A DNA stretch of 64,000 nucleotides from Terriglobia bacterium (GTDB lineage Bacteria > Acidobacteriota > Terriglobia > Bryobacterales > UBA6623), in contig VXMF01000030.1 in the NCBI GenBank assembly GCA_009841225.1, positions 1 through 64,000 of the forward strand, written 5' to 3'. A program made the translations under genes and the position numbers. This document shows, one piece after another, positions 1-9,000 of the stretch. Every line of letters begins with the position of its first letter. Position 1 is the first letter of the stretch. Below the pieces are notes generated by a model. It saw only the letters and a program-made list of their open reading frames with translations. It ran no database searches and was not told the DNA's origin.

Positions 1-55
1 AGCTGTCGAGCTGTCGAGCTGTCGAGCTGTCGAGCTGTCGAGCTGTCGAGCTGTC
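1..55. repeat. 8-bp tandem repeat (AGCTGTCG)n
   Basis: Six perfect copies of AGCTGTCG followed by a seven-base partial copy fill the window's first 55 bases. The array probably continues to the left of the window. The unit is not a multiple of three, so it is unlikely to be coding. Confidence 0.95.
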
Positions 56-78
56 CCTTTTCCAGTTTATTGGGACAG
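51..78. other. Inverted repeat at the edge of the tandem array
   Basis: CTGTCCC at 51-57 and GGGACAG at 72-78 form a perfect 7-bp inverted repeat around a 14-nt AT-rich loop. It begins inside the last repeat unit. It could be a terminator for a gene left of the window or the end of a mobile element; nothing here decides between them. Confidence 0.45.
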
Positions 79-282
79 TCAAGCTCCCGCGGGCCGCGCT
101 ACGAACCCGCTCGCGAACCTCCCAGATCCGCATGGGCCGCCCCGCAACGGGCGCTCCGCCGCTCGCCGCAACAAACGCCGCCGGCGTCCCGGCGTGTGAT
201 GGTCTTCGCACTGGCTCCCCCTCCTCTCCATCGCTGGTGCGCGTACTTTAGCAAGAATTCGGCACGGTTGTAAAACATATTT

Positions 283-312
283 TTGACATAGATACATATC
301 AATTTCATATGT
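283..312 (+). promoter_or_regulatory. Possible promoter/operator upstream of the first LysR gene
   Basis: A consensus -35 hexamer TTGACA lies at 283-288 in an AT-rich stretch. An inverted repeat ACATAT-N7-ATATGT follows at 294-312, where a LysR-family or other dimeric regulator could bind. No good -10 box is seen at 17 nt. Apart from this and the motif at 400-414, bases 79-424 hold no convincing gene. Confidence 0.35.
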
Positions 313-399
313 CTTTGAGACGCCATGAGATTGCCTTAAACTACACAGTAATAAAGTGTCTATCTCGCCAAATGGTCCGAGACAATTATTCCACAGTAC

Positions 400-414
400 T
401 GATATGTTATAATA
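400..414 (+). promoter_or_regulatory. Shared LysR-array promoter motif, copy 1
   Basis: TGATATGTTATAATA contains a perfect TATAAT at 408-413 and ends exactly 10 nt before the ATG at 425. A near-identical 15-mer with the same spacing precedes the third paralogue (3508-3522). Such a short distance from -10 box to start codon implies a leaderless or very short-leader transcript. Confidence 0.5.
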
Positions 415-424
415 ATATTTCTGC

Positions 425-1339
425 ATGATCATGCGCGGCCGCTACCGCATTCCCCCCGCCAACGCCCTCCTCGCCTTCGAGAGCGCTGCGCGCCACGGCA
501 ACTTCACCCTGGCGGCGCGCGAGCTGGGCACCTCGCAGTCCGCCGTCAGCCGCGATATCTCTCGGCTCGAGACTTGGCTTTCGGCGCGCCTCTTCGAGCG
601 CTCCCGGGCCGGGGCCACCCTCACCGACGCCGGCAAGCGCTTCCACGACGCCGTCCTCTCCGGCCTGGCCGCCATCCGCCACGGCGCCGCCGAGGCCTCC
701 GAACTGGCGAGCGGCGAACAGGTGGTCATCGCCTGTTCGCACGAAGCGGCCCACTCCCTCGTCATGCTGCGCTACGGCACCCTGCAACGGGCGCTCGGCG
801 AGAATGTCCGGATCCGCATCCTCACCTACCACGACCACCTCAAGAACCTGCCCGCCGAGCCGGTCGCCGACATCCTGCTGACTTGGGACGCGGCCGCCGC
901 CGCCCCGGAGGACCGCGTGGCGGCCGTCAAGGAGGAGGTCCGCCCCGTCTGCTCGCCCGCCTACGCCGCCACGCACGAGCGAACCCTTGCCGGACCTGTC
1001 GCGGGCTGGAGCGAGCTTGTGTTCCTCGACCTGCTCCGTCCCAACGAGGGCTGGGCGACCTGGGAGGACTGGTTCGCGGCCGCCGGGCACCCGGCCGGGA
1101 CCCCGCGCCGGCTCGGCCTCGACAGCTACGCCTATGTGCTGGAAGCCGCCGCCGCCGACACCGGCATCGCCCTCGGCTGGCGCCATTTCATCGAGCCGCT
1201 CCTAGAAGCCGGCACGCTGGTCGCTCTCGGCCAAGGCTACGTCGAGTTCGACCGCGCCTACTACGGCGTGCTCACCGCGAAGGGCCGCCGCAAGCCGCTC
1301 GCGCAGCGCTGCCTCGACCTCTTCGGGCGGGTGGACTGA
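425..1339 (+). CDS. LysR-type transcriptional regulator, paralogue 1
   Basis: This 304-aa protein has the full LysR plan. The N-terminal winged helix-turn-helix (about residues 10-65) carries the signature stretch FTLAARELGTSQSAVSR, followed by the RLFERS...LTDAG wing. A periplasmic-binding-protein-like effector domain follows (about 90-300). It resembles the GcvA subgroup. Two close paralogues follow in the same direction. No metabolic target gene is adjacent, so the regulon is unknown. ATG at 425 is used; a second ATG at 431 is equally possible. There is no Shine-Dalgarno sequence but a TATAAT box ends 11 nt upstream. Confidence 0.93.
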   Translation: MIMRGRYRIPPANALLAFESAARHGNFTLAARELGTSQSAVSRDISRLETWLSARLFERSRAGATLTDAGKRFHDAVLSGLAAIRHGAAEASELASGEQVVIACSHEAAHSLVMLRYGTLQRALGENVRIRILTYHDHLKNLPAEPVADILLTWDAAAAAPEDRVAAVKEEVRPVCSPAYAATHERTLAGPVAGWSELVFLDLLRPNEGWATWEDWFAAAGHPAGTPRRLGLDSYAYVLEAAAADTGIALGWRHFIEPLLEAGTLVALGQGYVEFDRAYYGVLTAKGRRKPLAQRCLDLFGRVD

Positions 1340-1415
1340 ATCCAGGCTGCGCCGACTGCTCCGAAGCGCCACCATGGAATGGGCTCATTCTCGGAACAGG
1401 GTCGTAATCGGTGGC

Positions 1416-1485
1416 GATCGCGAACTACCAGGCGCCGCAGCGCCCGGCCCCCCGCCAGCTCCATCGGCGAGAACGGCTTGACCAT
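1416..1485 (-). pseudogene. Relic of a response-regulator receiver domain (C-terminal end)
   Basis: Minus-strand translation gives MVKPFSPMELAGGRALRRL, which matches the conserved end of a two-component receiver domain (the invariant Lys in VKPF and the helix after it). No receiver N-terminus with phosphoacceptor Asp is in frame before it, and the frame runs on into unrelated sequence. The surrounding bases 1340-1618 contain no intact gene. Confidence 0.5.
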
Positions 1486-1618
1486 GCGATCGATCGCCCG
1501 GCTCCGTGCGAAGCCGCTTCACGACGGCACGCACCACCTAGGGGTCGGGGGGCATCGATTCATCGCGGCTCCACGCCTGTCGCGACTTCGATTCGAATAT
1601 CAGGGTCCGTCCCCGGTC

Positions 1619-1733
1619 GACCGGAAGCGCGCAGCAGCCGATACTCGGCCGTCGTCAGCTCTACCGGCCGACCCACCAGGGCGACGCGGCGCTGCTCGTG
1701 GTCGATCGACAGCTCGCCCGGCACGAAGGGCAC
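1619..1733 (-). pseudogene. Relic of an OmpR/PhoB-type DNA-binding domain
   Basis: The minus strand encodes LSIDHEQRRVALVGRPVELT and then TAEYRLLRASG. This is the start of an OmpR/PhoB winged helix (the beta-strand 'G.LSID...R.V...G..V.LT..EY.LL'). The recognition helix is missing. This piece lies upstream of the receiver relic in the minus sense, the reverse of the normal receiver-then-wHTH order, so the two come from a rearranged gene or from two genes. Confidence 0.55.
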
Positions 1734-2317
1734 CGAGCCGACCCGGCTGGCCAGGGCCGCCCGCCCCGCCAGCGGCACCGCCCGCTCCACGCAGCGCGGT
1801 GCCGACTGCCACACCGGCTGCCGCATCACCCGCGGACGCCCCAACGCCAGCCAACGCTGCTTGTGATGCAATCCAGACAGCGCCGCGCCCCTTCGCCGCG
1901 CTCTTGCACGGCCTACTCGCGTTGCGAAGACTGCGCTTGCGTGCAGCGGTCCCACCCCCGCCAGCCAGCTCTAGAATCTCTCGTGCGTCATCAGCCACGG
2001 TCCTGCTTCGCCTAGAGGGATCACGCCCAGAAGCGAGCCAGATACATAGATATCACCGAAGTATATATGTTCAACATTTTTTGTTGCCTATTTATACATA
2101 GTAAATTCACTTTAATTTCCTATCATTGGCACGAATGGCCGTTTCTGCAGACGCTAGTTTCAGCAATTCGGATTGGTGGGCGAAGCGCCCCCTCCCGACT
2201 GCTTCGCAGCCTCGATGGCATCGCAATCCATGCGCTGCCCTCATAGAGCCAATCAGATCGAGCATTCATTCTCCTCCGGATGGGGTATTCACCTTCTCCG
2301 GAATCCGCGGCGGTTAG
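1734..2317. other. Intergenic, no intact gene
   Basis: The stretch is GC-rich to about 2030 and then AT-rich (2040-2120). Small open frames exist on both strands but none has recognisable domain content or a ribosome binding site. It may contain more of the decayed response-regulator locus. Confidence 0.5.
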
Positions 2318-3235
2318 ATGGGCATGACTAGCCGCAGCCCCTACCGTATCCCGCGCGCCCAGGCCCTCATCGCTTTCGAGAGCGCTGCGCGCCACGGAAA
2401 CTTCACTCTGGCCGCAACCGAGCTGGGCACCTCGCAGTCCGCTGTCAGCCGCCATATCGGCCAGCTCGAGACCTGGCTGTCGGTGCGCCTCTTCCAGCGC
2501 TCCCGCGGCGGGGCCACCCTCACCGACGCCGGCGAACGCTTCCGCGAGGGCGTCTTCACCGGTCTGGCCGCCATCCACCGGGGCGCCGTCGAGGCGACCG
2601 AGCTGTCGAACGCCGGACAAGTGGTCATCGGCTGCTCTCATGAGGCGTCCCACAGCTTCATCATGCTGCGCTACGGCGCACTCCAGAAGGAACTCGGCGA
2701 GGATGTCCGGATCCGCATCCTCACTTACTACAACCACATCAAGAACCTCCCCGCCGAGCCGGCCGCGGATATCCTGCTGACCTGGGACGCGGCCGCCGCC
2801 GCGCCGGAGGACCGCGTGGTGGCCCTCAAGGAGGCGGTCCGGCCCGTCTGCTCGCCCGCCTACGCCGCCGAGCACGAGGGGGTCCTCTCCGGACCGGTCG
2901 CCGGCTGGAGCGAGCTGACCTTGCTCGACCTGCTGCGGCCCAACGAGGGCTGGGCGACCTGGGAGGACTGGTTCGCCGCTGCCGGACAGCCGGCCGGGAC
3001 CACGCGCCGCCTCGGCCTCGACAGCTACACCTACGTCCTGCAAGCCGCCGCCGCCGGTCGCGGTGTCGCGCTCGGCTGGCGCCAGTTCATCGAGCGCTTC
3101 CTGGAAGACGGCACGCTGGTCACGCTCGGCGAGGGGTTCGTCGAATTCGATCGCGCCTATTTCGGGGTGCTCACCGCGACCGGACGCCGCAATCCACTCG
3201 CGCGCCGCTGCCTCGCCTTCTTCGAGCTGGACTGA
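2318..3235 (+). CDS. LysR-type transcriptional regulator, paralogue 2
   Basis: This 305-aa paralogue of the preceding regulator has the same helix-turn-helix core (ELGTSQSAVSR) and the same effector-domain landmarks (ADILLTWDAAAAAPEDRV, RRLGLDSY.YVL). It starts MGMTSRSPYRIPRAQAL, so ATG 2318 or 2324 may be used. The upstream motif found before paralogues 1 and 3 is absent, so this copy may be controlled differently. The high similarity along the whole length points to tandem duplication, with divergence greatest in the N-terminal residues and part of the effector domain. Confidence 0.93.
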   Translation: MGMTSRSPYRIPRAQALIAFESAARHGNFTLAATELGTSQSAVSRHIGQLETWLSVRLFQRSRGGATLTDAGERFREGVFTGLAAIHRGAVEATELSNAGQVVIGCSHEASHSFIMLRYGALQKELGEDVRIRILTYYNHIKNLPAEPAADILLTWDAAAAAPEDRVVALKEAVRPVCSPAYAAEHEGVLSGPVAGWSELTLLDLLRPNEGWATWEDWFAAAGQPAGTTRRLGLDSYTYVLQAAAAGRGVALGWRQFIERFLEDGTLVTLGEGFVEFDRAYFGVLTATGRRNPLARRCLAFFELD

Positions 3236-3507
3236 AGCCGGGCCGCGCCGACCTCTCCGGAGCCCGGTCCGCGCCGCACGCAGCAGGCGCTCAGCGGTTC
3301 GCATCCCACCAAGTGATCATCTTCGGGCCCCGTTCCATCCTGTCCATCACCAAGGCACCTACATCGGCAAGCGCTCGGCACTGCCGCTAAGGACATTCAT
3401 GCCACGATGCGATAGCAGAAATGGATGGCTGCCCCGCGCCATTCGGGTTCCCGGCCCCCTAGGCAAGCACTGTCGAAACCCACCCAAAAGTCCAGATTTG
3501 ACTATTT

Positions 3508-3522
3508 TGATATGTTACGATA
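3508..3522 (+). promoter_or_regulatory. Shared LysR-array promoter motif, copy 3
   Basis: TGATATGTTACGATA differs at two bases from the motif at 400-414 and ends 10 nt before the ATG at 3533, the same spacing as in the first paralogue. TACGAT at 3516-3521 would be the -10 box. TTGACT at 3498-3503 is too close to act as its -35 box. Confidence 0.45.
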
Positions 3523-3532
3523 GCCAACTTGA

Positions 3533-4438
3533 ATGGCTAAGCGCGGCCCCTACCGCATCCCTCCCGCCAGCGCCCTCCTCGCCTTCGAGAGCGCTGCCCG
3601 GCACGGCAACTTCACCCTGGCTGCCAATGAGCTGGGCACCTCGCAGTCCGCCGTCAGCCGCCATATCAGCCAGCTCGAGACCTGGCTGTCGGCACGCCTC
3701 TTCGAGCGCTCCCGCGCCGGGGCGCAGCTGACCGCCGCCGGCGAGCGCTTCCGCGATGGCGTTCTGGCCGGTCTCGCCGCCATCCACCGTGGCGCCATCG
3801 AGGCGGCCGAGCTGTCGCGCGCCGAACAGGTGGCCATCGCCTGCTCCCACGGCTCGTCCCACTTCATCATCCAGCCGCGCTACGACGCCCTCTGCCGGGC
3901 GCTCGGCGAGGACGCCCAGATCCGTGTCCTCACCTACCACCACACTCAGGGCCCGCCTGCCGACCCGTCCGCCGACATCCTGCTGACCTGGGACCCGGCC
4001 GGCGAGGCGGCGGAGGACCGCGTGGTCACCGTCAAGGAGGGGGTCCGGCCCGTCTGCTCGCCCGCCTACGCCGCAGCGCACGAGCAGACCCTCGCCGGAC
4101 CGGTCGCCGGCTGGAGCGAGCTGACCTTGCTCGACCTGCTCCCCAACCAAGGCTGGGCGACTTGGGAGGACTGGTTCGCTGCTGCCGGGACGCCGGCCGG
4201 GGCGCCACGCCGGCTCGGTCTCGACAGCTACATCTACGTGCTGGAAGCCGCCGCCGCCGGACAGGGCGTCGCGCTCGGCTGGCGCCGCTATATCGAGCGC
4301 TTTCTGGAAGCCGGCACCTTGGTCGCTCTCGGCGCAGGGTTCGTCGAGTCCGACCGCGGCCTCTACGCCGTGCTCACCGCGAAGGGACGCCGCAAGGCGC
4401 TCGCGCGCCGCTGCCTCGCCTGCTTCGAGCTGGACTGA
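3533..4438 (+). CDS. LysR-type transcriptional regulator, paralogue 3
   Basis: This 301-aa third member of the array begins MAKRGPYRIPPASALLAFES and keeps the LysR helix-turn-helix. Its effector domain is the most diverged: the segment around TYHHTQGPPADPSADI differs from the KNLPAEP region of the other two, and one residue is lost in the LLPNQGW stretch (LLRPNEGW in the others). Since that part of a LysR protein lines the ligand cleft, a different ligand is plausible. No ribosome binding site is seen; the promoter motif sits 10 nt upstream. Bases 3236-3507 before it show no gene. Confidence 0.93.
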   Translation: MAKRGPYRIPPASALLAFESAARHGNFTLAANELGTSQSAVSRHISQLETWLSARLFERSRAGAQLTAAGERFRDGVLAGLAAIHRGAIEAAELSRAEQVAIACSHGSSHFIIQPRYDALCRALGEDAQIRVLTYHHTQGPPADPSADILLTWDPAGEAAEDRVVTVKEGVRPVCSPAYAAAHEQTLAGPVAGWSELTLLDLLPNQGWATWEDWFAAAGTPAGAPRRLGLDSYIYVLEAAAAGQGVALGWRRYIERFLEAGTLVALGAGFVESDRGLYAVLTAKGRRKALARRCLACFELD

Positions 4439-4655
4439 ATCCACACTGCACCGACTCGTCCGCGGCGCTGTCGGTGCACCGGACGGAACGAGAGCGAATC
4501 CCGTCAATGGACGTAGGGGAGGCTTTCCCGTCTTCCCTCCGGCTCCGTCCCCGCCAGTGCTGCGGTCCCCAGCATGGCCCCCTCCGCTATGACCTGCGGG
4601 TTCCCATATCCACCTGCCTAGAGCTGCTCACGCTCATCTTGCTATTGGAAAGGAC

Positions 4656-5045
4656 TTAACCAAGGCCGGAACGCAGCCCGGAGGCCCGGCCCGAGATCAG
4701 TCGGCGAAAGTGCTGTCGCACCTTGGCCCGCAACTGCGCATAGTTCTTCTCCGCTCCCGCCCGCAGCCACCGACCATGCTTCCGTTCGAGGATTGCGCTG
4801 TACCGGCAGGTGTCTAGGTTCGCACCCCTCGATCCGGTCAGAAGTCCCGCATTCGGATCTAGGTCGCATTCTCGCGAACCCTTACTCTCTTGACCGCATC
4901 CTCGCTCCTATTGATCCACGGATGATCGGTCTTCGCTCCCTGAACATGGTCGGCGATCATTCCGTCAATCGCTCGCTGTGACGCCTCGGTGGCCGCTCTC
5001 TTGACGACGTCACAGCTCCGTTTCATTTCGACTGTCGTTCTGCAG
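4656..5045 (-). pseudogene. Decayed gene, possibly phage HK97-gp10-like tail protein
   Basis: Two overlapping minus-strand frames read as one protein if a single shift near 4870 is allowed. The first gives VEMKRSCDVVKRAATEAS...WINRSEDAVKRVRVREN. The second continues DPNAGLLTGSRGANLDTC...LERKHGRWLRAGAEKNYAQL. The layout (helical start, middle strand region, then 'E.KHGRWLR.A...NY..L...I') recalls small HK97 gp10-like phage head-tail proteins. This is pattern recognition only. No other phage gene is near, so it would be an orphan relic. Confidence 0.3.
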
Positions 5046-5183
5046 GCTATCGTTTGCTTTCCCGTGCGCGAGTGGGGAGAGACGGTCTGTTCCCTGAACC
5101 GGGTGCCGAGGGCTGCCGACGCGCCGTCCGCGAGGCCTGATTACGATGTCATCGCTAGATCGAAATACTTTATCTCGTTATGG

Positions 5184-5206
5184 TTATGGGCCACTCTGGC
5201 CCATAA
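5184..5206. terminator. Perfect 10-bp stem-loop, possible terminator
   Basis: TTATGGGCCA-CTC-TGGCCCATAA is a perfect inverted repeat with a 3-nt loop. It lies about 100 nt beyond the stop of the minus-strand SieB-like gene, so it could end that transcript. There is no T-tract on either strand, so a regulatory-protein site is an alternative. Apart from this and the relic at 4656-5045, 4439-5308 holds no gene. Confidence 0.4.
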
Positions 5207-5308
5207 CTGCCCGCCCTGCTGAGATGGCTTAAGACTGGGGCCTAGGGTGGAAGTAGTGGGATGTCTATTCCGCTCTCGTGGGCCGGTGCACGAAACCTTG
5301 ACGCGCAG

Positions 5309-5794
5309 CTAGAACGGGATGTCGTCCAAGACCGTCTGCGCGTAATCAAACAGCTCGGTATCCAGCGCATACAAACAAGCATCTGGGTCTTCGCCTACGT
5401 AGGAGACCTGCAATATGTCCCGATTGATCAGCGATCGTATTCCAACCCCGGGAAAGAGTTTCGAGCAGCTGACTTCATTCGATGTGACAACACTGCCTCC
5501 ATGACAGACAAATCCTTTGACTACCGTTCTTTCCTCACGTGCGAGGTTTTCGAACAGTCGCTTCAACTGGTCTCTCTTGTGCCTGCGCTCGCGCCTCTGA
5601 TTCCACGGAGACTGAATCGCGCGCGCCGAGATCTTGGCGATGGAGAAAACGATGATGGTAACGACTATCGCTAGTCCCAAACTACCCTGAGAGCGCCAAG
5701 CGATCAGTCCTCCCGCCAGCCCAACAGCCGTGGCGATGGCTCTTCCAAAATCATCGTCCCTCCAGATGCGCTTAATCAGGCTGCCAAGATTCAT
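5309..5794 (-). CDS. SieB-like membrane protein (possible superinfection exclusion)
   Basis: The 161-aa product starts MNLGSLIKRIWRDDDFGRAI, has one or two hydrophobic segments (about residues 20-55: VGLAGGLIAW and LGLAIVVTIIVFSIA), a basic linker (RRERRHKRDQLKRL), and a soluble tail with LAREERTVVKGFV and LINRDILQV. That order (membrane segments, a helix with a conserved Glu-Arg core, then a small winged region) resembles SieB-type superinfection exclusion proteins, but I cannot confirm homology. ATG at 5794 is preferred over an in-frame GTG at 5860. It is transcribed away from the NACHT gene, about 300 bp apart, in a defence-rich setting. Confidence 0.55.
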   Translation of the reverse strand: MNLGSLIKRIWRDDDFGRAIATAVGLAGGLIAWRSQGSLGLAIVVTIIVFSIAKISARAIQSPWNQRRERRHKRDQLKRLFENLAREERTVVKGFVCHGGSVVTSNEVSCSKLFPGVGIRSLINRDILQVSYVGEDPDACLYALDTELFDYAQTVLDDIPF

Positions 5795-6095
5795 ACGCGC
5801 GATCCGACTGGGATCGATTAGCGCCTTCACGCCGTCGAACTTCGATCCACAGGCTAGCACTCATGACACAGCAGTCCCTTGGTACCCTGTCCGTGTAGGT
5901 TGGGCGTACCGTCGGCACCCCATCTGCCGAGAGAGAGTATTCCGATCCCGCGTGGACTTCACGGGTCCTTTAGTCAGGCCCTTTCTTGAACTCGCTTCTA
6001 CTTCTGATCGCGGTTGTCAAATTGGGCAGTGTCAATTCCGCGGGCGGCTGCTTCGCTAGGCTCAGCCCGGTACGAATCGGAGTGACCGACACCAA

Positions 6096-9000
6096 GTGAC
6101 CGCTAGGCAGCGAGAACGACCAAGACAAAACACCTACATGAATTTCATCGCCCATCGGACCTGTAGCGTGGTCGTCGGACACCAGTCCGGGGAGCCGCCA
6201 AAGACCGCGTCAGTTCCCTTGGCAGAATTCGCCCAAGACCACGCCTATGTTCTAATCGGCGAACCGGGCTCGGGAAAGACCACGTCGCTCCAGACGGAGC
6301 AGCAAGCGCACGGCGGGGTCGTCGTTCCGGTTCGTGACTTTCTCACTTTCGACAAGCCGGAGTGGCATGGCACGACGCTCTATCTTGACGGCCTAGATGA
6401 AGTGCGGGCTGGCGAGGTGGACGGCCGGCCGCCGCTCGAACAGGTCCTAAGGAAACTGGACCAGCTGGACTGCCCTCCGTTCCGCCTTTCCTGCCGGTGG
6501 GCCGACTGGCTAGGCGCGTACGACAGGGGCCGCCTGGGCCGGGTCTCAAGTGGCAGCCTGACCGTGTTGCAGCTGGATCCGCTGTACGAAGAGGATGTCA
6601 AGCGCATCCTCGCCGAGAATCACGCCATCAAGGATCCTGAGGCGTTCATCGTGCAAGCTCGCAAGCACGGGATTGCCAGCTTGCTCACCAATCCGCAGAA
6701 CGTCGACTTGCTGGCTGAGGCGGTGTCCGGAGGCAACTGGCCCGAGTCGCGCTTGGAAACATTCGAGTTCGCGTGCCGGATGCTCGTGAGAGAACCAAAC
6801 TCGGGGCACTCGGTCGTCAATCCCACCGCAGGAGAGACGGAATCGCTCTTGGAGGAAGCCGGCCGACTTTGCGCAGCGCAGATACTCGCCGGTCTCGCGG
6901 GCTTTACACAACTGGATCAAGTCACAGCCACACGAGACTATCCGCCTGTTCCGGGCGGAGCAATCGCCAACAACGTGTCCAGGGTCCTGAGGACCAAGCT
7001 CTTCACAGGAACATCCGAGGGACGGCTTGCACCCGCGCACCGTCAGATCGCAGAGTTCCTTGCGGCGCGACGAGTATCCGGCCTGATCAACAACGGCCTG
7101 CCGCTGCAACGCGTTCTCGCGCTAATCACCGGCTTCGACGGTGAACTCGTGGGTCCGTTCCGTAATTTCGCCGCTTGGCTTGGGATGCACAACCGGCCAT
7201 CGAGAAAGGAGCTGAGCCGACTGAATCCTGGTGGCCTCTTCTACGCCGGCGACCAAAACACGCTCTCCTCTGTGGAAAAAGGTGGGATCCTGGCGAATCT
7301 CCACCGTGAGGCGCGAGGGAACGCGGGCTGTCTCTACTTGCGGCGGCGGTCGCATCTGGCACCGCTGGTTTCGCCCGAGTTGAAGAACGTGTTCCATGGA
7401 ATTCTCTCCGCCCCCGACCGGGGGTATCCCAACCAGCCTCACGTCTTGATGATGCTGCAGGCTCTCAGGGACGGAGAACCGGTGCCGGCTCTGGTCGACA
7501 CGGTGGTGCAGATTGTTCGGGATCCGTCGTGGCTGCCGGGGGTTCGATGCTCTGCGGTCGACCTCCTGATCGCGTACCGGAAACGCGATGTGGTGCACCC
7601 GGACGTCCTGCTTGGACTCCTCAGCGACATCGAGACCGGGAAGTTCGACGATCCAAGCGACGGTCTGCTGGGCCTCCTCCTGAAGGACCTTTATCCCGGG
7701 AACATACCTGTCGCTAGGATCCTCAAGCATCTGAGATCTCCCAAGCTCGGGACCGTCAGCGAACAGTTCGCCGTTTTCTGGGCGACACATGTCCCGGCAG
7801 AATCGACGGACGCGCAGCGTGGCGAGCTCTTGGACGCCATCGCTGCCGATTTCGAATCTCTCAGCTCCATCATGACCGGCACGTCAACCGTTCACAGCAT
7901 CATGGGCCAGCTTCCGGCCGAGCTCCTAAAGTTCCGGCTTCGCGGTTCGATGGACGATATCCCGATTGAAAGGCTTTGGGGCTGGCTTCTCGTTGCTTCG
8001 AGGCCGGGCCTCCGAGTTCTGGACCGGATCGTGGGGGCAGTTGGCCTTGAGCTGGAGCGCAACGAGGCCAATCTGAAGGAACTGATCACATTCGGGGTCG
8101 AGCAGTGCGCGTCGGCCGAGGACGCCGTGTCCTGCATGCGGTCGGTGAAGCGCGCTCTGTTTGGAGCCCGGCCGCCCAACTTCGGGCAATGGTGCGCAGA
8201 CCGTGCGTTGTCCGCCAGCACTGAGCTCGCCGCGGCGATCTATATTGATCTTTTCGTGGATCACGCGGTGTGGGATCTCCTCGCTTCCGACCTGACTCCT
8301 GAGCATTTCCGACAGCGATTGACTCCGAATCCCTTGCTGGTTGCACGCTTCGACGAGCGCATTAGGGTGCTTGGCTTTTCGCCTGGCGACCAAGCATATG
8401 CGTTCCTAGGCGACCTGTTCTCAGACACCGAGGCGCAAACAGCGATTCAGGCAGAGATTGAGGCAGAGAGCGCGCGGTTGCAGCAGGGATACGGCAGCCC
8501 GTGCCTTTTGGAACGGGCAGCGCAGGCCTACTTCGGTAACGCCCCTGAAACTCCGGGCGAATCACCGGGCGATAGGCTGGGCCGGCTTGTGGGGAGCCGG
8601 AAGGATCTGGCCGCGAATCTCCGCGCGGGACTGCTAGGCGCGCTAGGACGGGACGATCTCCCCCGTCCTTCAGACGTTGTCGCCGGGTACGTTCGCGATG
8701 TGATGCCACCGTTAACATTTCCGTTCATGGCAGCGCTCCACGAACGCGACTGGCCCGGCCGGCCGGGCAAGTCCGAGATGAGCAGCGGATTGGTTGGCTT
8801 GGCCGTCACCATCCTGCACTCGGTTCCGGCGGATCGGCTGACGCCGGATTACCACGATCCTTTCAGCACCTTCCCACCGATTTGGCTATCGCACGTATTG
8901 CAGGATCGTCCTTTTTTGGTCGCAGCCGCTCTCACACGGGCGATTTGGCAGAAACTGACCGCTGGGATTCTCCCCACATCCGAGCTTCGGACTCTGGCCC

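Noticed and set aside
1..55. CRISPR array
   Set aside because: The repeat unit is 8 bp with no spacers, so it is a simple tandem repeat.
2123..3304. Long minus-strand open frame (393 codons) antisense to LysR copy 2
   Set aside because: It is the antisense shadow of a high-GC gene; similar shadows (407-1186, 3515-4507) share the same Gly/Ala/Glu-rich composition and have no domain.
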